In this document: piece by piece, positions 51,647 through 57,999 of the stretch
Numbering within the stretch: position 1 is the first letter of the stretch
How the letters are laid out: each line of letters opens with the position of its first letter
Assembly: GCF_003625475.1 (NCBI RefSeq)
Contig: NZ_RAIQ01000004.1
Span: 248,001-312,000 of the forward strand
From: Butyrivibrio sp. X503
GTDB taxonomy: Bacteria > Bacillota > Clostridia > Lachnospirales > Lachnospiraceae
Reading direction: 5' to 3'
DNA: 64,000 nucleotides
Notes under the pieces: generated by a model
Seen by the model: only the letters and a program-made list of their open reading frames with translations
Told to the model about the DNA's origin: nothing
Database searches by the model: none
Translations under genes and position numbers: made by a program

Positions 51647-52427
51647 TCTTTAGCACCTCCTTTGTCAGATTCTTGTAGGCTTCTGCTACCTTGCCCTTTG
51701 GATCATGGGCAAAGATGCTCTTGCCTTCTGCACTTATCTCAGCCGCCCTCACTGAATGAGGAATCTCAGTGCTATAGACCTTGAGCTTGCTTCCATAGGT
51801 ATCACGGATAAGGTTACTGATATCCCTGGCATAATTGGTCCTGTTATCCACCATGGTCAGCAAAATGCCATCGATTTTTAACTTAGGATTGATCTGCCTG
51901 CGTACTTTATTCACAGTCTGAAGAAGCTGCTCCAAGCCTTTGGCTGATAGATACTGAGCCTGCACCGGAATCACCAGCTTATCTGCCGCTGCCAGTGCAT
52001 TAACAGTCAGCATTCCAAGGGAAGGCATGCAGTCGATCAGGACGTAATCATAATTGTTCTTCACAGAGTCGATGTACTCTTTTAACACCTTTTCCCTGCT
52101 CATGACATTTACAAGGGACACTTCCATGCCTGACAGTGCTATATTTGCAGGCATGAGGTCAACGCCTTCAGGATGATGAAGAATTCCTTCCCCTTGCTCT
52201 ATGGGCTGCTCCTGCAACACCTTTGCCATGATATCTGCTATTGTGACCGGAAGATCATCTGTTCTTGGATGTCCCAAGCTGATAGTAAGCGAACCCTGCG
52301 GGTCCATATCCACAAGCAGTACCTTTTTTCCTTCAAGCGCAAATCCAATTCCAAGATTCTCGGTACTCTGCGTCTTCCCTGTTCCGCCCTTTTGATTTAC
52401 AAGGGCTATTACTGTTGGTTTACTCAT
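51603..52427 (-). CDS. parA: ParA/Soj-type ATPase
   Basis: 274 residues with the deviant Walker A KGGTGKTQS (13-21), VLLVDMDPQGSLT and LIDCMPSLGMLTV. It partners ParB for maintenance of the excised or replicating element. It starts 10 bp after RepA, as in plasmid replication-partition modules. Confidence 0.94.
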   Translation of the reverse strand: MSKPTVIALVNQKGGTGKTQSTENLGIGFALEGKKVLLVDMDPQGSLTISLGHPRTDDLPVTIADIMAKVLQEQPIEQGEGILHHPEGVDLMPANIALSGMEVSLVNVMSREKVLKEYIDSVKNNYDYVLIDCMPSLGMLTVNALAAADKLVIPVQAQYLSAKGLEQLLQTVNKVRRQINPKLKIDGILLTMVDNRTNYARDISNLIRDTYGSKLKVYSTEIPHSVRAAEISAEGKSIFAHDPKGKVAEAYKNLTKEVLKNEERALKHSAEQLR

Positions 52428-52437
52428 CGTTTCCTCC

Positions 52438-53358
52438 TTATATCAAGCCATGCGCCATGTCGTGATTAACCATAGACTTGTAATGTGCATCCATGGTAAG
52501 CGGTGCGTTATACAAAACTGCTATCAGGTACTGACGCATATTTGTGATCTCGGTGGTGTTCTTACTAAGCCGCTCCAAGACATACTCGATATGCAAACTA
52601 TTTAGTTTTAAAAACTGGCTTTTAACCAGATTTATTGGTTTCTGCTCTCTGCCAACAAGTATCTTTTCCCTGGAAGAGACGACAACGTCAAGGATGATAG
52701 CCGCTATCTCATCAAGGAAGTCTGCCTCGTGTGGATACCGCTCTTTTAAGATATCCAGAGAGATGTTTTCTTCAATCAACCTTCGATACTGCTCTGTTTC
52801 ATCCATCTCTTCGCTTCTGTTCTGTTCGGTACAGGAACCGCTGCCAGAATAGATACGCAGTGGCCTTGAAGCGAAGGGAACAGAATCAGTATCACTAAAA
52901 TCAGTATTATTATGCTCAGTATTATTTGACTGTGCTTTGGACAATTCTTGAATTTCCCTTTGGACAACTCCTGAATTGTCTTTTTGACAATTCTTGAATT
53001 TTCCTTCCGGTTCAGTTGCAAAGTTCTTTACATAGATAAGATTGGGCCTGCTAAGTCCCTGACGTTTCTTTTCAATAAGACCGCATTCTTCAAGCTCTTT
53101 CATAATGGCTACAGCTTTTTTGCTACCGCAGTTAAGGCTCGTCTGAACCTCATCAATGGTGTAGACGATAAAGACTCTCCTCTTTTCATCAAGCCAACCG
53201 TTTTCAGCAGACAGGCACATGCGGTCCAGGAGAAGTCCGTACAAAAGCTTCGATTCCGCAGATAGCCGTTTAAAGCGTTCCTCTGTGAAAAGAGCTTTAG
53301 GAACCCTCATAAATGAAAAAAGATCGGATTCCCGACCGTAAAAATAATCAAACGTCAT
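52438..53358 (-). CDS. RepA_N-type replication initiator
   Basis: 306 residues. RepA N-terminal domain: FSFMRVPKALFTEERFKRLSAESKLLYGLLLDRM, then FIVYTIDEVQTSLNCGSKKAVAIMKELEECGLIEKKRQG (winged helix). The C-terminal half is divergent. Inside the gene, at about 52940-53005, short repeats of the type ggacaattc-ttgaattt occur three times on the plus strand, which may be in-gene iterons of an origin. Confidence 0.85.
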   Translation of the reverse strand: MTFDYFYGRESDLFSFMRVPKALFTEERFKRLSAESKLLYGLLLDRMCLSAENGWLDEKRRVFIVYTIDEVQTSLNCGSKKAVAIMKELEECGLIEKKRQGLSRPNLIYVKNFATEPEGKFKNCQKDNSGVVQREIQELSKAQSNNTEHNNTDFSDTDSVPFASRPLRIYSGSGSCTEQNRSEEMDETEQYRRLIEENISLDILKERYPHEADFLDEIAAIILDVVVSSREKILVGREQKPINLVKSQFLKLNSLHIEYVLERLSKNTTEITNMRQYLIAVLYNAPLTMDAHYKSMVNHDMAHGLI

Positions 53359-53482
53359 GCCGCTTCCTCTTTTCTTTCATCTCTTCTATGATCTTACGGG
53401 TGCACCAGCCAATGCATGGCTGATGCTTTCCGTAAGGGCAACCATCGCAAGCAGAGGGCTTCTTACTTGCTTTTCTTTTCAT
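53348..53482 (-). CDS. 44-residue cysteine-rich ICE protein
   Basis: The ATG at 53482 overlaps the DUF5688 stop (TAATG), and its TGA lies 8 bp inside repA. It reads MKRKASKKPSACDGCPYGKH then QPCIGWCTRK and a charged helix. Four cysteines in CxxC...CxxxC spacing suggest a metal-binding knuckle. The coupling on both sides makes translation likely. No family recognised. Confidence 0.6.
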   Translation of the reverse strand: MKRKASKKPSACDGCPYGKHQPCIGWCTRKIIEEMKEKRKRHDV

Positions 53483-54516
53483 TACAAGACTTCCCCTCCT
53501 CTGGCACGTGGACGAGGGATAGAATCATGAGAAATGGTCTCACGCTTTTTTCCATCAAGCTTATCAATGACTGATTCACGCTGCTTTGATGCCATGCGCT
53601 CCTCGTATTTTTCTGCAAGCTCAAATACCTTGTCCTTGGAATCGTAGTGGTAAACGCTGTCCGTAAGGAGATCTTCAGGCGCTACCTGGGTCTCATTTAC
53701 CTCTTTTACCATGCCTTCAAGATTGCTGCGGTCAATGGTTCCGTCATCTCTTACAAGGAGAACCTCATGAATCGATGAAGGCAAAATGTAGAAGTCGCCG
53801 CCGACCCTCTCAGCAGCCTGATCCATGAAATCCTGATATGCGATTACGCTGGCTCCCTGGATCTTGTCAGGTACTGAGGCAACGAACAAAGGATCACTTG
53901 GCATAACGGGGATCATGTCCTTAGCTTCAGGTCCCATCATCTCCATAAGGGTCTCTGACATAGTCTTGATGACTGCTGGTCTCATGACAGGAGCATACTT
54001 AAGAGCATCCTCATGAAGCTGCTCTGCTGTGATGCCGTAGTTATCAAGGAGCTGGTTAGTGATGAGGATTGAACCTCTGCCATCATCTCCGGTATCAACC
54101 ACAAAGCGGTACACAACAGCCATATCCTCGATCTCTTTGTGTGGAACCTTATCAAGAAGCTCTGCGTTACGCGCTGCAGATACAACCTCCATGGAAAGAG
54201 TCTCTTTCATGTGGTCGTAGTCCTGAAGGGCTTCAAGATTGAAATCAGGGTGATTCTCAAGAGCTGATTCTGCTCTTGAAGCTGCGCTGTCAATCAGATC
54301 CTCGTAGCTGTGCCCTTCTTCATGAGCCTTATAAAGCTCTCCGATATTAAGATTCACACCAAGAATCCCATCCTCAGGCTTAATGGTAAGAGCATCATAG
54401 TTCTCATTCATCTTCTCTACCGAGTGCGTCTGCACATCATAGGATTTTCCGGTTCTACTCTCAAGCTCTCTTTTTACGTCTTCTGTAACCTTGTCTTTAA
54501 ATTCTTCGTAGTTCAT
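53482..54516 (-). CDS. DUF5688 family protein of the ICE
   Basis: 344 residues, first gene of the DUF5688-RepA-ParA-ParB-PcfB-VirD4 unit. N terminus MNYEEFKDKVTEDVKREL; C-terminal blocks LMEMMGPEA, SSIHEVLLVRDDG and MVKEVNETQVAPEDLLTDSVYHYDSKD match the protein at 12165-13004. The last ~50 residues are basic. Soluble, function unknown. GAGGTAG-like ribosome site. Confidence 0.8.
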   Translation of the reverse strand: MNYEEFKDKVTEDVKRELESRTGKSYDVQTHSVEKMNENYDALTIKPEDGILGVNLNIGELYKAHEEGHSYEDLIDSAASRAESALENHPDFNLEALQDYDHMKETLSMEVVSAARNAELLDKVPHKEIEDMAVVYRFVVDTGDDGRGSILITNQLLDNYGITAEQLHEDALKYAPVMRPAVIKTMSETLMEMMGPEAKDMIPVMPSDPLFVASVPDKIQGASVIAYQDFMDQAAERVGGDFYILPSSIHEVLLVRDDGTIDRSNLEGMVKEVNETQVAPEDLLTDSVYHYDSKDKVFELAEKYEERMASKQRESVIDKLDGKKRETISHDSIPRPRARGGEVL

Positions 54517-54836
54517 CGCCTACCTCCTTCTGAAAGTGAATTGTTGCCGCCAAAAAGGCATAGAAAAAGAGCAGGTACCTCTTTTGAGATAACTGCTCTA
54601 TGTAATGATCACTATTAAATTAAATCAAAAAACCTGGTGAAACTACCCACCCTAGGTTTACCATACTTTATTGGCGTAGGAACGCATCTTTGTACCAATT
54701 TTGTTCCATCTCTGTACCAGTATTATCCATTTCACGTGAATTTATGTGAAACTATGTAAAATTGGACTTTGGGGAATATTAGGAAATAAAACGCTTTGTG
54801 AGGAAACGTGAAAATACGTGAAATAGGCAGGTTTCC
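54517..54836. other. Leader and right-end region of the ICE
   Basis: No gene. The leader hairpin at 54560-54602 is followed to the right by repeated CGTGAA/GTGAAA words (in ttcacgtgaatttatgtgaaac, aacgtgaaaatacgtgaaat) up to the att core. These are candidate arm-type sites for the integrase. Two GTACCA words near 54693 and 54715 also occur at the left end near 15680. Confidence 0.45.
54555..54605 (-). terminator. Leader hairpin before the DUF5688-repA-par operon
   Basis: Stem agagcag/ctgctct (54568-54574 with 54593-54599), then minus-strand TTTTTCTATGCC, about 45 bases before the DUF5688 start. Same layout as the leader hairpins at 40355 and 47715. Confidence 0.55.
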
Positions 54837-54853
54837 ACGATTCCTAGTTTCAT
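54837..54853 (+). repeat. Right attachment-site repeat of the ICE
   Basis: Exact copy of the 17-bp core at 15603-15619, same orientation, 320 bp outside the last ICE gene. The sequence after it (cttctaaaaagcc...) should be chromosome. Confidence 0.75.
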
Positions 54854-54918
54854 TTTCTATTTATCTCCTTCTAAAAAGCCTTTGTTTAAGCTGTTTTGGC
54901 ATTAATATAAAAACCTAA

Positions 54919-54957
54919 TGTATATTATCACATTTCAGTAAAATAGACTAGTGGTCC
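54919..54957 (+). repeat. 39-bp repeat, copy A
   Basis: It begins tgtatattatcacatttcag and ends gtggtcc, and matches 57949-57987 at 36 of 39 positions in the same orientation. It lies between the ICE end and the MarR promoter. Confidence 0.75.
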
Positions 54958-54997
54958 AAGCTAATCCGGGACCGTCCCATGTGAGTCTCGTGATTTT

Positions 54998-55043
54998 GTT
55001 GCGAAAATAAATTGTTGACTTTCGCAACCATTCTTCATATCAT
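54998..55043 (+). promoter_or_regulatory. Promoter and operator of the MarR-GNAT operon
   Basis: -35 TTGACT (55015-55020), 17-bp spacer, -10 TATCAT (55038-55043). A perfect 9-bp inverted repeat gttgcgaaa/tttcgcaac (54998-55006 with 55020-55028) overlaps the -35, the natural binding site of the MarR protein for autorepression. Confidence 0.75.
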
Positions 55044-55065
55044 AATCTTACAAAGGAGGAGGCGC

Positions 55066-55500
55066 ATGGATAAGATAAGATTATTTCGCGAATATACCAG
55101 AGAGCTTGAACGCAATCTTGAAAACATGAATCAATCGGATTGCAGCCAGTGTAACGTCAACACTTTGCAATGCTTTCTTGTGGTAGAGATTGGCCGGCAA
55201 CCCGGCATAAACATCAAAGACTTAGCCAAAAATCTCAAGCTAGATAAAAGCGGTATCAGCCGTGCCATCGAAGAGCTTGTGCAAAAGGGCTTTGTTCTAC
55301 GCGAACCTTCAAAAAAAGATCGTCGCTGCGTCATTTTAACACTCACCAAAAACGGCGAATCCAGATTCAATAAGATTGAAAACGACATGTATGAGAAGTT
55401 CAAAAAAGTATTCTCATGCATAGAAAAAGATAAGCAGGATATGGTTCTGGAAGCTTTGCAGCTTTATAATGCCGCTTGCTTAAAAGCAGAAAATAAATAA
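55066..55500 (+). CDS. MarR-family transcriptional regulator
   Basis: 144 residues from the ATG at 55066 (AAGGAGGAGG just upstream). Winged HTH: IGRQPGINIKDLAKNLKLDKSGISRAIEELVQKGFV, wing EPSKKDRRCVILTLTKNG. Two cysteines in CSQC near residue 25. It probably represses its own operon with the acetyltransferase 21 bp downstream, releasing on binding a small ligand. Confidence 0.9.
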   Translation: MDKIRLFREYTRELERNLENMNQSDCSQCNVNTLQCFLVVEIGRQPGINIKDLAKNLKLDKSGISRAIEELVQKGFVLREPSKKDRRCVILTLTKNGESRFNKIENDMYEKFKKVFSCIEKDKQDMVLEALQLYNAACLKAENK

Positions 55501-55521
55501 TTTTTAACGGAGGAAACTGTT

Positions 55522-55998
55522 GTGATACGAGAAATGCTTGATACGGATTGGTCCAGAGTAGCTGAAATTTATAAACAAGGAGTCGAGAGCGGCATCGCCA
55601 CCTTCAATACCGAGTGCCCCAGCTTTGACGAATGGAACAAAAGTCATATCAAAGAATGCAGATATGTCTATGAAGAAGACGGTATGGTTGTTGGCTGGAT
55701 ATCAATAAGCCCAACCTCAAGCCGCTGCGTTTACAAGGGCGTCGCTGAAATGAGTGTTTACATTGATTCCGCACACAAGGGAAAAGGCATTGGCACAGCT
55801 CTTGTAAATCATCTCATCGAAGAGAGCCAGAAGCTTGGCTACTGGAGCATCTATTCCGCCATAATCTCAATCAACAAAGCCAGCATTGCTCTCCACAAGA
55901 AATGCGGTTTCAGAGAGATTGGCTACAGAGAGCGAATTGCCAAAGATATATTCGGAGAATGGCAGAACACGACTCTTATGGAATATAGAGCATCTTAA
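55522..55998 (+). CDS. GNAT acetyltransferase (phosphinothricin-type)
   Basis: 158 residues, GTG start with GGAGG 8 bases upstream. MIREMLDTDWSRVAEIYKQGVESGIATFNTECP and the acetyl-CoA loop HKGKGIGTALV, then KCGFREIGYRERIAKD, match the phosphinothricin N-acetyltransferase-like branch (N-acetylates amino acids or toxic analogues). In an operon under MarR, so probably a detoxification enzyme. Confidence 0.88.
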   Translation: MIREMLDTDWSRVAEIYKQGVESGIATFNTECPSFDEWNKSHIKECRYVYEEDGMVVGWISISPTSSRCVYKGVAEMSVYIDSAHKGKGIGTALVNHLIEESQKLGYWSIYSAIISINKASIALHKKCGFREIGYRERIAKDIFGEWQNTTLMEYRAS

Positions 55999-56047
55999 GA
56001 ACACTGCGGTTTGTTTGGGGCGTAGTGGGGCCTCACTGTCCTGAGCT

Positions 56048-56119
56048 TTCTAGCTGGAATAATGTGTTTCTAGCTGGAATAATGTCTTTCTAGCTGGAAT
56101 AATATCTTTCTAGCTGGAA
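56048..56119 (+). repeat. 20-bp tandem repeat, four units
   Basis: tttctagctggaataatgtg repeated with a 20-base period four times, small changes at the last bases (tg, tc, atc). It directly precedes the structured repeat. Too short and without spacers to be CRISPR. Confidence 0.85.
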
Positions 56120-56280
56120 AATGCCATGATCTCGAGATTTCTATATGCTTTCTACTGCTCTATTTCTTGTAGGAAGCATATAGTTTTTCGATAATCATGG
56201 CATTTATATGCCTTTTCACCTCCTGATCGCTCGCAAAAAGCATATAAAAATCCAAAAATCGCTGTTCCTATATGCTTCCC
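56118..56280. repeat. ~160-bp dispersed structured repeat, copy 1
   Basis: The first 88 bases fold into a long hairpin: aaatgccatgat (56119-56130) pairs with atcatggcattt (56194-56205) and, inside, ctatatgctttctac with gtaggaagcatatag. Further tatatgc/gcatata words follow. A diverged copy lies at 57180-57328. It resembles an intergenic repeat family (MITE- or REP-like). Confidence 0.65.
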
Positions 56281-56331
56281 ACCCTATCCATTTTAAATAT
56301 TTCATATCGAGTTTTTCCTAAATCAATCAAT

Positions 56332-57075
56332 TCACAAAAACTCATGCTGTTGTATATCATTTATTATGTTCCCAAAACAGTTTGTAAAAATGATCGTTCT
56401 CCTCACTTCGTTGTCGTCATCAAATGACACATGAAATGTCTTTTTACCAACCTTTTCTATTCTGGGATTCTTAAGCTCTGAAAAAGCATACATGGCATTA
56501 TCTGCATTAACACGCATTAACCCGGCATTTTCAAAAGAATCCGCCATGAATTTTTCAACTCGGCTTAAAGTAGTATAATAATCAACTTTGTCAGGATTTT
56601 GCTCTTTATAATTTATTACTTCCTCCAAGCCTTCAAAAAAAGCTTGTGGATTTTTCCTTCGTTCCATGACTTCAGCTGCATAGGTAAGATTTTGTTTAGC
56701 CGCTTTGATATTATCCGGCAACGCAGCCATTTGCGCCGCTGAACCTGCCGGTGCATAAAAAGTGCCGCTAGATCCGCCTTCTACCAGCTTCTTTTTTGTA
56801 TCATGCAACTGAATCGCATATAATCGACGATCTTTTACAATAAATGCAGTGGACTTCGACATATTATGTCTCTGATTCATTATTATAAAAAAAATTGTCG
56901 GTACTAAAATCATCAAAGCAAATTCTATTGGAACCGGTATATATAAAAATAACCTAAAAGGCCCAATATGCACCGCCCATGGAACAATCACAATACCCAT
57001 CAAAGCAAAGCATAGCCATGGGTTATTCGTCCATAAATTATCTTTTGAAGTTTTCATGTAAATACGATCATCCAT
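56332..57075 (-). CDS. Membrane protein of unknown function
   Basis: 247 residues. Two or three N-terminal membrane helices (WLCFALMGIVIVPWAVHIG at about 20-38 and ALMILVPTIFFIIM at about 53-66), then a soluble C-terminal part with FIVKDRRLYAIQLHD and FHVSFDDDNEVRRTIIF. No family recognised. It stands alone between two copies of the structured repeat, which could have brought it or formed around it. Confidence 0.65.
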   Translation of the reverse strand: MDDRIYMKTSKDNLWTNNPWLCFALMGIVIVPWAVHIGPFRLFLYIPVPIEFALMILVPTIFFIIMNQRHNMSKSTAFIVKDRRLYAIQLHDTKKKLVEGGSSGTFYAPAGSAAQMAALPDNIKAAKQNLTYAAEVMERRKNPQAFFEGLEEVINYKEQNPDKVDYYTTLSRVEKFMADSFENAGLMRVNADNAMYAFSELKNPRIEKVGKKTFHVSFDDDNEVRRTIIFTNCFGNIINDIQQHEFL

Positions 57076-57625
57076 ATTAAGATCAAATCTCTCCTTTTAT
57101 CTCGCTTTACTTAGTACACAGCTTCCGCACCTATAATGTTGCATTCTATTATATTTAGATTAATAGTTGTTCTAACTAAAAAATGCCATGATTTCGAGAT
57201 ATTTATATGCTTTCTATCGCACTATTACTTGCAAGAAGCATATAGTTTTTCAATAACCACAGTTCCTATATGCTTCCCAGCCCCAAACCGCTCGCAAAAA
57301 GCACACAAAACCCCAAAACCACTGTTCAATCCGTATCATATCCAAGTATTGAACCTGCTCCGCAAAGGCCGAGCCATCCGTCCTTATCCCAAAGAGCCTC
57401 TCTGTTCCGGAATGTTGATTGTATTTAATGTTCTATCGACATCAACATATAATAATAGTATCTCCTGATATTCCAAAATCTGAATTTTCCGGTATTTCAG
57501 AAAGAATAATAGTATCTACCGCTCTTGCTTCTATGGGATTAAACAGGATTATTGCCATAGCCGTCATTAGTAAGAAGTGATGCTTACATTATTATCTGTT
57601 TTCTTTCTCTTTTCATCATATACCC
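57076..57625. other. Gene-poor region with repeat copy 2 and gene debris
   Basis: Repeat copy 2 lies at 57180-57328. From about 57440 to 57590 the minus strand has a short open stretch (MAIILFNPIEARAVDTII then SEIPENSDFGISGDT) ending at an early stop; it looks like a broken gene piece. No intact gene seen. Confidence 0.4.
57180..57328. repeat. ~150-bp dispersed structured repeat, copy 2
   Basis: It aligns with 56118-56280 through aaatgccatgat-tcgagat, tatatgctttcta, gaagcatatagtttttc and cgctcgcaaaaagca; the outer hairpin arm is no longer complementary here (ataaccacagttcc), so this copy is decayed. Confidence 0.6.
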
Positions 57626-57961
57626 TTAAAAATATACCTCACATCTAAAGTATCCATCTTTTTCCGAGCAGAACCTTATCTTGTACCTGTACTTCCGGGC
57701 AACCTGCTTGACCACGCGGATGCCAAGGCCGTGTTCCGGAAGATAATCGGACTTAAGCTTGGCATTAAGGGCTTTTAGCTTGGTATCGTCGCACCCCTGC
57801 CCATCATCGGAGACAGTCAGCACTGCCCTACCTTTTGGTTCCTGCTTTAGGGAAACCGTCACATTGCAGCCATTCTCATTATGCGCAACGGAGTTTGTGA
57901 TCAGATTCTCTATCATCCTCTTCACCAAAGTGTTGTCCGCATTTATAGTGTATATTATCAC
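57626..57961 (-). pseudogene. Truncated histidine kinase (ATPase domain only)
   Basis: 111 residues containing only the GHKL catalytic domain: IENLITNSVAHNENG (N box), VSDDGQG (G1), HGLGIRVVKQV (G2). Sensor, membrane and phospho-acceptor His domains are missing. The frame closes 5' in the 39-bp repeat copy B, so the gene was cut by whatever event placed that repeat. No response regulator nearby. Confidence 0.75.
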
Positions 57962-57987
57962 ATTTCAGTCAAATAGACCATTGGTCC
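57949..57987 (+). repeat. 39-bp repeat, copy B
   Basis: 36 of 39 bases identical to 54919-54957. It lies exactly at the 5' break of the kinase fragment and 12 bp from the end of the GNAT-RsgA gene. Confidence 0.75.
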
Positions 57988-57999
57988 CGGAGAGTCGAT

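Larger units (their letters stand above)
15603..54853. mobile_element. Element 2: ~39 kb Tn1549-like integrative conjugative element
   Basis: It is bounded by a 17-bp direct repeat, acgattcctagtttcat, at 15603-15619 and 54837-54853. Inside are integrase and a MazF-Xis fusion at the left end; a full CTn-type transfer set (relaxase, MobC, DUF4315, DUF4366, C40 peptidase, VirB4, VirB6-like, Maff2, VirD4, PcfB); partition (ParA/ParB), RepA and DUF5688 at the right end; and about 17 kb of accessory cargo between. Nearly all genes are on the minus strand. It appears complete, but activity is inferred only. Confidence 0.82.
55999..56331. other. Intergenic region with tandem and structured repeats
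   Basis: No gene. It contains the 20-bp tandem repeat at 56048-56119 and copy 1 of a ~160-bp structured repeat (56118-56280), both annotated separately. Confidence 0.6.

Noticed and set aside
56048-56119. CRISPR array
   Set aside because: Period is 20 bp with no unique spacers and no cas genes; it is a simple tandem repeat.
57440-57590. Small intact gene on the minus strand
   Set aside because: About 38 codons with no ribosome site or recognisable family; treated as debris.
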